Assembly (NCBI GenBank): GCA_004020645.1
Contig: SAQL01000001.1
Span: forward strand, 337,176 to 401,175
DNA length: 64,000 nucleotides
Direction of reading: 5' to 3'
Source of the DNA: Mesorhizobium sp.
GTDB lineage: Bacteria; Pseudomonadota; Alphaproteobacteria; Rhizobiales; Rhizobiaceae
Program-made: the position numbers and the translations under genes
Notes under the pieces: generated by a model
The model's input: only the letters and a program-made list of their open reading frames with translations
Told to the model about the DNA's origin: nothing
Databases searched by the model: none
Part shown: one piece after another, positions 53,153 through 62,007 of the stretch
Layout: every line of letters begins with the position of its first letter
How positions within the stretch are numbered: position 1 is the stretch's first letter

Positions 53153-55570
53153 TTATGCCTGCGCGCCGCTCGGGTGCTGATGAGCGACGCGTTCGGTCAT
53201 TGATGCTGCGGCAGGTCGAATGCCTTCGAGCTTGGTTCGCTTGAGCAGCAGCGCGTTGACCGCCACGAGCGCCGAGCTGCCCGACATTGCCAGCGCCGCA
53301 ATCTCGGGGCCCAGCAGGAACGGATAGAACATGCCTGCCGCGATCGGGAAGGCGATGACATTATACCCGACCGCCCACCACAGGTTCTGGTGCATCTTGC
53401 GCAGCGTGGCGCGCGAAAGCGTCATTGCACCGACCACGTCATAGGGATCACTCCTCATCAGTACGATGTCGGCGCTTTCAATGGCGACATCGGTGCCCGC
53501 ACCGATGGCGAACCCGACATCGGCTTGCGTCAGTGCCGGCGCGTCGTTAACGCCGTCGCCGACCATGCCGACCTTCTGGCCCTGTCCCTGCAGTTCCTTG
53601 ATCTTGTCGGCCTTCTGCCCCGGCAGCACTTCAGCCAGGACGATGTCGATGCCGAGCATGTCCGCAATGCGCTTGGCGGTGCCGGCATTGTCGCCCGTCA
53701 GCATCGCCACGCGCACACCCTGTTCATGCAACTTGGCAATCGTTGCGATGGCGGTCGGGCGCGGCGTGTCGGCAATCGCGATCAGCCCGAGCAGCTTGCC
53801 GGACCGCGCCACGTGAATGACGGTGCGGCCTTCGCCCTTGAGCGTCTCGGCCCTCTCGCCGAGCCTCAGAAGGTCGATCTTCTGCTCGTCCATGAGGCGC
53901 CGGTTGCCGAGGAAAACCGGACTGCCGCCGACGGCGGCGCTGGCCCCCTTGCCTTCGATATTCAGAAAGCCTGAAACCTTGGGAAGCTTAATGTCCTTGG
54001 CTCGCTCGACGATGGCGACGGCCAGCGGGTGATCCGACCCCTGGTCTACAGCAGCCGCGACCTGCAGAACCTCGTCGGGTGAAACGCCGGCCGCGGGGAC
54101 GATTTCGACGACCTTGGGCTGCCCCATCGTCAGCGTGCCGGTCTTGTCGAAGACGATCACGTTGAGCTTGGTCGCCTCCTCGAGAGCGGCGGCATTCTTG
54201 AACAGGATTCCGTTTGAAGCGCCAAGGCCGGTGCCGACCATGACGGCCATCGGCGTGGCAAGGCCAAGCGCATCGGGACAGGCAATGACGAAGACGGTGA
54301 TGGTCAGGGTCATCGCGAACAGCAGTGGCTGGCCGAGCCACCAGAACCAGACGGCGAAGGTCGCAAGCCCGATGACGATCGCGGCGAGCACCAGCCATTG
54401 CGAGGCACGGTCGGCGAGCAGTTGCGCCGGCGCCTTCGAATTCTGGGCTTCCTGGACCAGCTTGACGATCTGGGCCAGGGCCGTGTCGGCGCCCACCTTG
54501 GTCGAGCGATAGCGCAGCGTGCCGCTCTTGTTGATGGTCGCCCCGATGACCTTGTCGCCGACCTTCTTGGTCACTGGCATCGACTCCCCAGTCAGCATCG
54601 ATTCGTCGATGGTCGACCCGCCCTCGATCACCTCGCCATCGACGGGGAGCTTGTTGCCGGGGCGCAGGACCACGATGTCGCCGAGCACGACGTCCGCGGT
54701 CGCAACCTCGACCTCCTTGCCATCGCGCAAGACGGTGGCCTTGGGCGGGGCGAGGTCGAGCAGGGCCCTGATTGCGGCCGAGGCCCCGGCGCGGGCGCGC
54801 ATCTCCAGCCAGTGGCCGAGCAGGATGAACACGAGCAGCACGCTCGCGGCCTCGTAGAACTGCTGCCCCTCGAAGAAGAAGGTCGCGCCGACGCTGAACA
54901 GGTAGCCGGTGCCGACGCTCAGCACCACCAGCACGGCCATGTTGAGGACGCCATTGCGCAAGGCCCGCCAGGCGGCGACCAGGAACGGCCAGACCGGATA
55001 AAGGATCGCGGCGCTGGCGAGGAAGAACATCGCGACGTCTTCGCTCAGTCCGAAAGGCGGGCGCAGCCAAGGCTCGCCCAGACCCATCGGCTCCATGGCA
55101 AAGATCGGCAGCGTAAAGACCAGGCTGATAAGGAACCGGTTGCGCATGTCCTTGACCATGCCTTGCATGTCCATGCCGGCGCCGTGTCCCATCTCGTGGG
55201 CCATGGCGTCGTGCGGCACCTTGGCCGCAACCGTTTTCAGGTCCGCTGGACCCGATTGGATCATGGCGGCGTGACCATGGCCGGCGTGCCCGGAGATCGC
55301 GCGCGGATGCCCCGGCGGAATTGTCGTGCTGCCAGGAATGCACAGATGCCGCGGCACGGTCTCGCCGCGGCAATGAAACCCGCAGGCCTCGATTTCGCGG
55401 GCAAGGGTCTGCGGGCTCGTCCGGCCCTCGTCGAACTCGATGGTCGCCGTGGTCGACCCCGCGTTCATCGCGACAGCGGCAACGCCCGGCAATGCCGCGA
55501 GACGTTTTTCGACTGCCGCGAAATCCATCATGCCGACAAGGTCGCGCACTTCCAGATTGATCTTTTTCAT
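53153..55570 (-). CDS. P1B-type metal-transporting ATPase with CPD instead of CPC motif
   Basis: An 805-residue ATPase. The N-terminus has a heavy-metal-associated fold without its CxxC ([20 protein letters not shown]). A His-rich linker ([23 protein letters not shown]) leads into eight helices, [32 protein letters not shown] and [20 protein letters not shown]. The helix-6 motif is [23 protein letters not shown] where Cu+ pumps have CPC. The sequence otherwise matches the CopA/CopB group. It probably exports copper from the cytoplasm; metal specificity is uncertain. The start MKKINLEV ends at 55570. It heads toward the end of the copper operon, 51 bp after the multicopper oxidase. Confidence 0.93.
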   Translation of the reverse strand: MKKINLEVRDLVGMMDFAAVEKRLAALPGVAAVAMNAGSTTATIEFDEGRTSPQTLAREIEACGFHCRGETVPRHLCIPGSTTIPPGHPRAISGHAGHGHAAMIQSGPADLKTVAAKVPHDAMAHEMGHGAGMDMQGMVKDMRNRFLISLVFTLPIFAMEPMGLGEPWLRPPFGLSEDVAMFFLASAAILYPVWPFLVAAWRALRNGVLNMAVLVVLSVGTGYLFSVGATFFFEGQQFYEAASVLLVFILLGHWLEMRARAGASAAIRALLDLAPPKATVLRDGKEVEVATADVVLGDIVVLRPGNKLPVDGEVIEGGSTIDESMLTGESMPVTKKVGDKVIGATINKSGTLRYRSTKVGADTALAQIVKLVQEAQNSKAPAQLLADRASQWLVLAAIVIGLATFAVWFWWLGQPLLFAMTLTITVFVIACPDALGLATPMAVMVGTGLGASNGILFKNAAALEEATKLNVIVFDKTGTLTMGQPKVVEIVPAAGVSPDEVLQVAAAVDQGSDHPLAVAIVERAKDIKLPKVSGFLNIEGKGASAAVGGSPVFLGNRRLMDEQKIDLLRLGERAETLKGEGRTVIHVARSGKLLGLIAIADTPRPTAIATIAKLHEQGVRVAMLTGDNAGTAKRIADMLGIDIVLAEVLPGQKADKIKELQGQGQKVGMVGDGVNDAPALTQADVGFAIGAGTDVAIESADIVLMRSDPYDVVGAMTLSRATLRKMHQNLWWAVGYNVIAFPIAAGMFYPFLLGPEIAALAMSGSSALVAVNALLLKRTKLEGIRPAAASMTERVAHQHPSGAQA

Positions 55571-55621
55571 CGTCGCTCTCCATGCCGCATATCGTAGCCG
55601 CGATCGCACACCAGCGGGGTC

Positions 55622-57049
55622 TCAGCTTCGGTAGGCGAAGGTCGACATCATGCCGCTCGCCATGTGGTAGAGGTGGTGGCAATGGAAGGCCCACTGCCCG
55701 GGATTGCCGGCATCGACGGCAATGGTGATCGAGCGCATCGGCGGCACGAGCACAGTGTCGCGAACGGCGCCCTGGAAGCGCTGCCCGTCAATCGCGACCA
55801 CCTGGAAACGATGGCCATGAAGGTGCATCGGGTGGGCCATCATGGTGTCGTTGCGCAGCGTGACCTCGACGCGATCGCCCGTGTCCACCAGGATCGGGGC
55901 GGATTCGAGACCCCAGCGATAGGCGGTCATGTCGCCGGTCAGCGCCATTTCGAATGTCTTGTCGGCAGAGCGTGACGCAAATGGCACTATGGCCCGAAGT
56001 TGCGCCTCTAGCGTCAGGTCGATAACCGGAGCGTCCATATCCGCGGCCGTCCCGAGCTTGGCCACGGCCGCTCCTGCCGGGCGCAGGACAATTCCGGTGC
56101 GTTCCTTGCTCCCCTCGCGCAGCGCCAGGATCGGGAAGGCGGCGCTGAGGTCGCGCGGCAACCGCACGCGGACGTCGATGCGCTGTCCCATCGTCATTGG
56201 AAAGCGCCGGCCCCCGACCGGCTCGACAGGCTGACCGTCGACCGCAATCAGCTCGCCTTCAAGCGCGCCGAAGTCGATCGTGAACGCGGTCGCCGTGGCG
56301 CCATTGATGATCCGCACAAGCACGCGTCCGCCCCGCGCGGCCGGCACTATCTCGGGGTCGTCCAGTGAGCGGTCATTGGCCAGATAGGCGTCATACTCGA
56401 TGTCGTTGATATCCATCGCCATGCCGCCGTGGCTCATCCCTGCCATGGCGCCGCCGGCGTCACCCGACAGGTCCATGCCATTTATTGGCATGGCGCCGCC
56501 AGTGTTCTTGCTCTGCAGGCCGGCCAGCAATTCCTCCGGCGATGAGAACGAGAAATCGTGAAGCAGGATAACGACCTCCTGCTCATCGTTTGCATCATCG
56601 GCGGGATCGGCGACGATAAGCGGAGCAGCGAGCAGCAATTGTTCCTGCAGGGTATGGGCATGCATCCAATGGGTGCCGGGGTCGCCGACCGGAAAATCGA
56701 AGCTCCGATCGGCCTGGGCGCCGATCAGAGGCAGTGGCGCGTCGGCGACGCCGTCGCTCAACCAGGGCGGCGTCAGTCCGTGCCAATGTATGATCGTCGG
56801 CTCGGCGGTCTCATTTCGAAGCCGGACATTGAAGGCATCGCCCGCTCGCAAGCGCAGGCCGGGAGCGCCGTCGGCTCCTCGCAGGCCGAAGACGCTTGCA
56901 GCTTTGCCGTTCACTTCGATCGTGCGGCGAGAGATGCCGAGCGTCTGGCCGCCTGACCGACTAGCGGAGGTTTCTGCGAGCAAGCCCGACGGGAAGGCAA
57001 GAGCTGCGGCGCCTGCCACTGCGCCCTTCAGGATATCTCGGCGTTTCAT
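55622..57049 (-). CDS. Periplasmic multicopper oxidase
   Basis: A 475-residue laccase-like oxidase with a twin-arginine signal (MKRRDILKGAVAGAAALAFP). The first cupredoxin holds type 2/3 ligands in IIHWHGLTPPW and THWMHAHTLQEQ. The C-terminal domain has AHPMHLHGHRFQVVAIDG and WAFHCHHLYHMASGMMSTF, carrying type 1, 2 and 3 ligands. A Met/His-rich loop (MAGMSHGGMAMD) in the middle resembles CueO/CopA copper-binding inserts. It would oxidise Cu+ to Cu2+ or organic substrates in the periplasm using oxygen. It sits between the ICMT-like gene and the P1B ATPase in one minus-strand cluster. Confidence 0.95.
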   Translation of the reverse strand: MKRRDILKGAVAGAAALAFPSGLLAETSASRSGGQTLGISRRTIEVNGKAASVFGLRGADGAPGLRLRAGDAFNVRLRNETAEPTIIHWHGLTPPWLSDGVADAPLPLIGAQADRSFDFPVGDPGTHWMHAHTLQEQLLLAAPLIVADPADDANDEQEVVILLHDFSFSSPEELLAGLQSKNTGGAMPINGMDLSGDAGGAMAGMSHGGMAMDINDIEYDAYLANDRSLDDPEIVPAARGGRVLVRIINGATATAFTIDFGALEGELIAVDGQPVEPVGGRRFPMTMGQRIDVRVRLPRDLSAAFPILALREGSKERTGIVLRPAGAAVAKLGTAADMDAPVIDLTLEAQLRAIVPFASRSADKTFEMALTGDMTAYRWGLESAPILVDTGDRVEVTLRNDTMMAHPMHLHGHRFQVVAIDGQRFQGAVRDTVLVPPMRSITIAVDAGNPGQWAFHCHHLYHMASGMMSTFAYRS

Positions 57050-57120
57050 GATGATTTCCTTCGGTCTCGAGATTGTTGTTTCGGTCAGCACACAACGATC
57101 ATGCCCGAGCCCCCTGGCCT

Positions 57121-57789
57121 TTAGGGCGCACGGCGCTCACCGGCGGAACCGACCAGCCTGGCCACATGCGGAAAAAAGGCGGGCACGCGGTCCGCATAGC
57201 GGTCGTAGGCGTCGCCGAATTCCTTTCTGGCTTCACGCTCTTCGATGAAGGAAAGCCGCACATACATGCCAACCAGTACGGGAAACATCGCCAGCGTCAG
57301 CAGCGTGGGCCACTGCACGAGGAAGCCCGCCATGACGAGAACGAAGCCGACATATTGCGGATGCCGGACGGAGGCATATGGGCCGCCGGTTGCGAGGCGA
57401 TTGTGGCGCTGTGCTTCGTAAAGCACCCGCCACGCACTCGCGATCAGCACGAAGCCGCCGCCGATCAGGAAGAAGCTGAGAATGTGGAAGGGCCCGAAAT
57501 GCGGATTGAGCTGCCAGCCGAACATCATCTCCAGGAGATGACCGGCATCATGCGAGAGCCAGTCAACGCCGGGGAACCTAGACTGCAGCCAGCCCGAGAA
57601 CAGGTAGATCGTCAGGGGGAACCCGTACATCTCGGCAAACAGCGCCACCAGGAAGGCGCTGAATGCACCGAAGGAGCGCCAATCACGGCCGGTTCGCGGC
57701 TTGAAGAAGCTGAAGGCGAACAGGATGAAAATCGCCGAGTTAATTATAGCCAGGCCCCAGAGGCCGTAGGCGGAAGATTGCTCGACCAT
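57121..57789 (-). CDS. Isoprenylcysteine/phospholipid methyltransferase-like (ICMT/PEMT) membrane protein
   Basis: A 222-residue membrane protein with five or six helices. The SAM-binding signature is GGPYASVRHPQYVGFVLVMA, followed by FIEEREARKEFGDAYDRYAD, as in ICMT/PEMT enzymes (NnrU-like). Bacterial members occur in copper and mercury clusters, where the methylated substrate is unknown. The ATG ending at 57789 is preferred because AAAGGAG is then seven bases away. It overlaps none of its neighbours; the DUF2933 gene ends 3 bp before. Part of the copper cluster. Confidence 0.85.
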   Translation of the reverse strand: MVEQSSAYGLWGLAIINSAIFILFAFSFFKPRTGRDWRSFGAFSAFLVALFAEMYGFPLTIYLFSGWLQSRFPGVDWLSHDAGHLLEMMFGWQLNPHFGPFHILSFFLIGGGFVLIASAWRVLYEAQRHNRLATGGPYASVRHPQYVGFVLVMAGFLVQWPTLLTLAMFPVLVGMYVRLSFIEEREARKEFGDAYDRYADRVPAFFPHVARLVGSAGERRAP

Positions 57790-57791
57790 GG

Positions 57792-58118
57792 TCATGCTCC
57801 TTTATGGTGTGTGGGGCCGTCTTGCGCGCCCGGCTCGGTTTCCTTGTGCTGCGTATGTCTCCCATGGCTGCCATGCCCCCCGTGGCCGCCATGCATAAAT
57901 ATGTGAAGCAGAGGGCAGGCGAGCAGCAGTAGATAGGGAAGGATACCGAAGGCATGCGTCCGGTGCTCAGAGAGCAGGAAGAAAGCGGCGATCAGCAGGA
58001 AGGCGATCGTGACCAGCCCGGTCTTCGAAGTCCAGAATGCGCGCGTTCCTGCCTCGAACTCCGGCTCTGGTTCGGAGCCGGTCAAGGGATCGGACATGTG
58101 GTGTGTGTTGGGGTTCAT
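57792..58118 (-). CDS. DUF2933 small membrane protein with His-rich tail
   Basis: A 108-residue protein with two membrane helices (TIAFLLIAAFFLLSEHRTHA and LPYLLLLACPLLHIFMHGGH). The tail HGGHGGHGSHGRHTQHKE is a likely copper-binding segment. DUF2933 proteins recur next to multicopper oxidases and CopA ATPases. Function unknown; metal buffering at the membrane is inferred. The start codon is preceded by AAAGGGAA. Confidence 0.85.
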   Translation of the reverse strand: MNPNTHHMSDPLTGSEPEPEFEAGTRAFWTSKTGLVTIAFLLIAAFFLLSEHRTHAFGILPYLLLLACPLLHIFMHGGHGGHGSHGRHTQHKETEPGAQDGPTHHKGA

Positions 58119-58197
58119 GGGTTGGATTCCCTTTGATTGTTAGCCGTTGTCATTGCCGGCCGCGCGATCGAGTGCTGCAGCTTTCATGAGACCCGCC

Positions 58198-58476
58198 CTA
58201 ACGGCGCCCGGTGGCGACGACGTTGTAGATCGAGGCGTAGATAACGCCCGCCACGAGGCCGACGACGCCAAGGCCGACGACGCCGTAGAGAACGCGGCCA
58301 GGGCTCATCTGCGCCGCTAATCTGACTGCGCTGAAGTCGAGCCCGTGCATGAAGGCGCCGAAGAAATAGACCGTCGCGTCCGGCCAGATGGCGAAGGCCA
58401 AAGCACAGAGCATGCTCATCAGGGCCGACGTCACGCCCAGCGCAATGCCGACGGACAAGACGCTGAGTTTGCCCAC
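58198..58476 (-). CDS. DUF5676-family small membrane protein
   Basis: A 92-residue protein with two membrane helices (GIALGVTSALMSMLCALAFA and VVGLGVVGLVAGVIYASIYN) and the short DFSAVRLAA linker typical of DUF5676. Such proteins accompany copper export clusters; function unknown. Good ribosome site (CAGGAGGAAGAGG) ahead of the start ending at 58476. It directly follows the DUF305 gene. Confidence 0.8.
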   Translation of the reverse strand: MGKLSVLSVGIALGVTSALMSMLCALAFAIWPDATVYFFGAFMHGLDFSAVRLAAQMSPGRVLYGVVGLGVVGLVAGVIYASIYNVVATGRR

Positions 58477-58488
58477 CTCTTCCTCCTG

Positions 58489-59070
58489 TCACTTCGCGTG
58501 TTGCTTGAGCCATTCCTGCATTGCTGCAATTTCGGCCTGCTGGGCCGTGATGATCTGATTGGCCCAGTCCCTGACCTGATCATCCTTGCCGAATTGCAGG
58601 ACCGCACGGGCCATGTCGATCGCCCCTTGGTGGTGCGGAATCATCGACTGGACGAAGGCGATATCGGGATCTTCGGCCTGGATGGCCTGCATCATCGGCC
58701 CGTCCATTCGTTTCATGGCATCCATGTAAGCCCTGGAGGCCTCCGGCATGCTGGCAGTGTCCTTCGGCATGTTGTTCATCATGCCGCCTTGCATCATGGC
58801 GCCGCCCTGCATCATGCCGCCCTGGCCGCCTTGCATCATCTGCTGCATCATCGGCATCATCTGCTGCATCATGGGCATCATCTTCTGCATCGTTGACATC
58901 ATCGTCGTGCATTGCTCGGGCAGCTTGCCCGGCACCGCCTCAGCTGCCGGAGCCGCTGTCGTGGCTTGCGGTACGTCGGCCTCGGGATGGTGCGGATCCG
59001 TCTGGGCAAAAGCCGTGCCTGAAAGAGTTGTGAATGCGGCAAGCGTGATCATTCGAAGGTGGGTTTTCAT
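58489..59070 (-). CDS. DUF305 periplasmic Met-rich copper-binding-type protein
   Basis: A 193-residue precursor with a signal peptide ending at FAQ (MKTHLRMITLAAFTTLSGTA). A central methionine-rich array (MMSTMQKMMPMMQQMMPMMQ, then MMQGGQGGMMQGG) is followed by the DUF305 ferritin-like helices with FVQSMIPHHQGAIDMARAVL. Met clusters bind Cu+ and the M-x-x-H-H motif is conserved in DUF305. It likely buffers or chaperones periplasmic copper. It starts the DUF5676/DUF2933 part of the cluster. Confidence 0.92.
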   Translation of the reverse strand: MKTHLRMITLAAFTTLSGTAFAQTDPHHPEADVPQATTAAPAAEAVPGKLPEQCTTMMSTMQKMMPMMQQMMPMMQQMMQGGQGGMMQGGAMMQGGMMNNMPKDTASMPEASRAYMDAMKRMDGPMMQAIQAEDPDIAFVQSMIPHHQGAIDMARAVLQFGKDDQVRDWANQIITAQQAEIAAMQEWLKQHAK

Positions 59071-59236
59071 GACTGTTTCCTTGTCGTTGGTGTGAAACTG
59101 AGGCGAGCTCTGAGTATGGATGCCCAATGCGCCCGGATCGCCGATACCGGTTTTGGTTCGCGGATCGTTCGCGCGTTATCGGGCCTTGTCGGGCGCTGCT
59201 GGGTTCAACAGTCGCAAAGGCCGCGACGGCGCGATT

Positions 59237-59623
59237 TCAGGCGAAGGTCCGGGGAGGTTGCAGGAGGGCCTCAGGGTCGATGCCCGTTGCCAGGAACGCC
59301 TTGCCCGCCACGAAGCGGACGGCAACCGGCACGTCATGAAGAACAGCGCATTCGTCGGCGGAAATGCAAGCAGCACAACAGCCGGGGCCGGTCGCGTGCA
59401 GGCAATCCAGGCAGTTATCACAAGGAGCGCCATGGTTGTTCTGGTCAATGGACGCGATGTGGCCTATCTCCTGGTGCGTGGCGCTCGTCGAGAGCGTCGC
59501 AAGGCCGGCAGTGACGCCGGCGCCTGTTGCAGAAGCCTGCCCGGCAAAACCAGCAACGGCACCGCCCGCGATCAGGAGGATCACGGCCAGCAGTGACCGG
59601 AGCTGAGCCAAGGCGATTTTCAT
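59237..59623 (-). CDS. Secreted Cys-rich protein of unknown function
   Basis: A 128-residue protein. An N-terminal hydrophobic signal or anchor (SLLAVILLIAGGAVAGFAGQ) precedes a mature domain. A cysteine cluster, CDNCLDCLHATGPGCCAACI then SADECAVLHDVPVAVRF, holds eight cysteines within ~30 residues, probably metal-binding or disulfide-rich. Similar short proteins occur in copper clusters, but I cannot name a family. The start is the ATG ending at 59623. A perfect FNR/FixK box at 59657 lies ~40 bp before it, shared with the divergent ATP-grasp-like gene. Confidence 0.75.
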   Translation of the reverse strand: MKIALAQLRSLLAVILLIAGGAVAGFAGQASATGAGVTAGLATLSTSATHQEIGHIASIDQNNHGAPCDNCLDCLHATGPGCCAACISADECAVLHDVPVAVRFVAGKAFLATGIDPEALLQPPRTFA

Positions 59624-59656
59624 GATATCAGCGTAGCTTAACCACGCGTCGGCACT

Positions 59657-59670
59657 TTGATACAAATCAA
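59657..59670. promoter_or_regulatory. FNR/FixK box, perfect (10/10)
   Basis: TTGAT-ACAA-ATCAA lies between the divergent Cys-rich gene and the ATP-grasp-like gene, centred ~41 bp and ~73 bp from their start codons. Its predicted plus-strand transcript start is ~59705. Confidence 0.8.
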
Positions 59671-59736
59671 AGCTCGCCAGCGTGGCGAATGCAAAATTTG
59701 CATGACTCTGGCGGCCGGCAATGAGGAGATAACGAC

Positions 59737-61020
59737 GTGCTTACAGTGCCTGCGGTCGCGAAGGTCAGCACATCCCTATCAGAGCGGCTTAACCGCAAAT
59801 GCTTCTGCATCACGCTCGACCGGGCGGAACTTTGGGCGGCGCTGGATCGCGAAGCCGGTGAGCCTGGCTTCTGCGAAACCTTCATGGCGACACGGCCGCA
59901 TCTATTTTCCAACGTCCCGGTCTTTCTTGCCGCGTCCGCCCTCGACGAGATGCAAAGAATCGTCGTCGCCATTGAGGCGGCAGCACATTTGCCATCGTAC
60001 CGCGAAGCGGTCCTCTCCTGGGCTCCCGAAATCGCGCAACGCGATTTTGGGCCAATTGGCGCTCTTATGGGCTACGATTTCCATCTCGACGATGATGGCC
60101 CCAAGCTGATCGAGGTGAACACCAACGCCGGCGGCGTTTTCCTCAATGCAGTGCTGGCGAAGGCCCAGAAGGCTTGCTGCTCTGAAGCTGACCGGGCGCT
60201 AATCGGTGCCAGGGACAACCACTTCGAAGCCAGCGTCATTGCGATGTTCACGCACGAATGGCGGCGCCAGCGGGGTGCCGGTTCGCCGCGAAGGATCGCG
60301 ATCGTCGATGATCGGCCTGAGGAGCAGTATCTCTATGCCGAATTTGTACTTGCCAGGCAGTTGTTGCTGAAGCATGGCGTCGAAGCGGTCATCGGGGACG
60401 CGAGCAAGCTTAAATATGAAGGCGGCAGGCTTCGGCTGGACGGCAACGAGATAGAGCTGGTTTACAATCGCCTGGTCGATTTTGCGCTTGATGGGCCCGA
60501 GCATACGGCACTCAGGGCGGCTTATCGGGACGGCGCGGTAGTAGTCACACCCAATCCGCACAATCACGCGCTCTTTGCGAGCAAGCGAAATCTGACATTG
60601 CTATCTGATCCGGCGGCGCTCGAAGCATTCGGCCTTTCCCCGGAGCTGCGCTCGCGGCTCACAGGCATCCCGCGAACCACGCTGATTACCCCCGACAATT
60701 CGGATACCGCCTGGCAATCCCGCAAAGACATGTTCTTCAAGCCGCTCTCCGGCCATGGCAGCAAGGCGGTCTACCGCGGCGACAAGGTGACCAAAGGCGT
60801 GTGGGCCGAGATCGCTCGTGGCGGCTATGTGGCCCAGTCATTTGCCGCGCCCGGGCAGCGTATGATCGAAATCGATGGTGCACCCGCACCGCGCAAAATG
60901 GACGTGCGGCTCTACACTTACGACGGCCAGATGTTGCTCGCCGCCGCGCGCCTCTACCAGGGCCAAACTACGAACTTCCGCACGCCCGGCGGCGGTTTTG
61001 CCCCTGTACTGGCCGTATGA
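59737..61020 (+). CDS. ATP-grasp-like ligase of unknown substrate
   Basis: A 427-residue protein with ATP-grasp-like features. KLIEVNTNAGGVFLNAVLAK resembles the metal-binding E-x-N pair of ATP-grasp enzymes. A nucleotide-binding region reads MFFKPLSGHGSKAVYRGDKV, and the C-terminus has MDVRLYTYDGQMLLAAARLY then QTTNFRTPGGGFAPV. The order of these pieces is unusual, with the E-x-N segment before the phosphate-binding lysine, recalling glutathionylspermidine synthase-type proteins. An N-terminal CFC pair sits at residues ~23-25. The GTG at 59737 follows GAGGAG. Substrate unknown. Its own perfect FNR/FixK box suggests low-oxygen induction. Confidence 0.7.
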   Translation: MLTVPAVAKVSTSLSERLNRKCFCITLDRAELWAALDREAGEPGFCETFMATRPHLFSNVPVFLAASALDEMQRIVVAIEAAAHLPSYREAVLSWAPEIAQRDFGPIGALMGYDFHLDDDGPKLIEVNTNAGGVFLNAVLAKAQKACCSEADRALIGARDNHFEASVIAMFTHEWRRQRGAGSPRRIAIVDDRPEEQYLYAEFVLARQLLLKHGVEAVIGDASKLKYEGGRLRLDGNEIELVYNRLVDFALDGPEHTALRAAYRDGAVVVTPNPHNHALFASKRNLTLLSDPAALEAFGLSPELRSRLTGIPRTTLITPDNSDTAWQSRKDMFFKPLSGHGSKAVYRGDKVTKGVWAEIARGGYVAQSFAAPGQRMIEIDGAPAPRKMDVRLYTYDGQMLLAAARLYQGQTTNFRTPGGGFAPVLAV

Positions 61021-61064
61021 CTATGCGATGCCCATCTAGATCGGATCATAAAAGGCGATGCCTG

Positions 61065-62006
61065 CTAGCCGGCTGAGGCTCGACCGTTTGGAACCGAAGC
61101 GCCGCCTTCGAACCACGTGCCGCGCTCGCCCCTGACAATTTCGACCGCGTCATCAAGCTTGCCGATCGCGGCTGGCTTGCCAGTTGCCTCAGTGAATTCG
61201 ATCGCGGCGCTGACCTTTGGCCCCATAGAGCCAGCGGGAAAATCCCGGCCTGAAATCTCTGTCGGACTAACCCTCCGGAGCGCACGGGCGGTAGCGGTGC
61301 CATAGTCGACATAGACTGCGTCGACGTCTGTCAACATGAGCAGCATGTCGGCCTTCAATTGGCGCGCCAGAAGCGAACTTGCCAGGTCCTTGTCGATGAC
61401 GGCCTCCACTCCGCAAAAACTGCCGTCATCTCGCGCTATCACCGGAACCCCGCCGCCGCCCGTGCAAACGACGATAACGCCGCGCTCGACCAAGAACGAA
61501 ATCACTGATGCTTCCAGTATCTCCAGCGGCTTGGGCGAGGGGACGACACGGCGCCATTTGTCGCCATCGGGCGCGATCTGCCAGCCGCGCTCCGCGGCAA
61601 GTCTGGTCGCGGTTGCCTCATCGTAGACCGGGCCAATCGGCTTCGTCGGGCGGGCGAAAGCCGGATCGTGCGGATTGACCTTCACCTGTGTCAGCAGGGT
61701 TGCGAAAAGCCTCTCTTTGAGGAGGTTGGCGAGCTCCTGCTCAATGACGTAGCCGATCATCCCCGCGCTCTCGGCGCCAAGCACGTCGAGTGGAAATGTG
61801 CTGCCATCCGAGTTTGCCGCTGCCTGCAGGGCCAGAATCCCCACCTGCGGACCGTTGCCGTGAGTGACCACAATCGAGTGCCCTGCGTCGACCAGCTTCG
61901 CCAATACAGCGGCAGCTCGCACGATGTTGGCGCGCTGGTTTTCGGCCGTCATCGGTTCTCCACGACGCAGCAGCGCGTTTCCGCCAAGCGCAACGACGAT
62001 AAGCAT
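61065..62006 (-). CDS. arcC: Carbamate kinase
   Basis: A 313-residue amino-acid-kinase fold. It starts [20 protein letters not shown] at the ATG ending at 62006, and has [29 protein letters not shown] and [18 protein letters not shown], the family's nucleotide and carbamate-phosphate sites. It makes ATP from carbamoyl phosphate and ADP, releasing CO2 and ammonia, the last step of arginine fermentation. It lies directly after arcB (start one base before the arcB stop region ends). The open frame extends upstream, but the residues before this ATG do not match the family. Confidence 0.95.
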   Translation of the reverse strand: MLIVVALGGNALLRRGEPMTAENQRANIVRAAAVLAKLVDAGHSIVVTHGNGPQVGILALQAAANSDGSTFPLDVLGAESAGMIGYVIEQELANLLKERLFATLLTQVKVNPHDPAFARPTKPIGPVYDEATATRLAAERGWQIAPDGDKWRRVVPSPKPLEILEASVISFLVERGVIVVCTGGGGVPVIARDDGSFCGVEAVIDKDLASSLLARQLKADMLLMLTDVDAVYVDYGTATARALRRVSPTEISGRDFPAGSMGPKVSAAIEFTEATGKPAAIGKLDDAVEIVRGERGTWFEGGASVPNGRASAG

Positions 62007-62007
62007 C

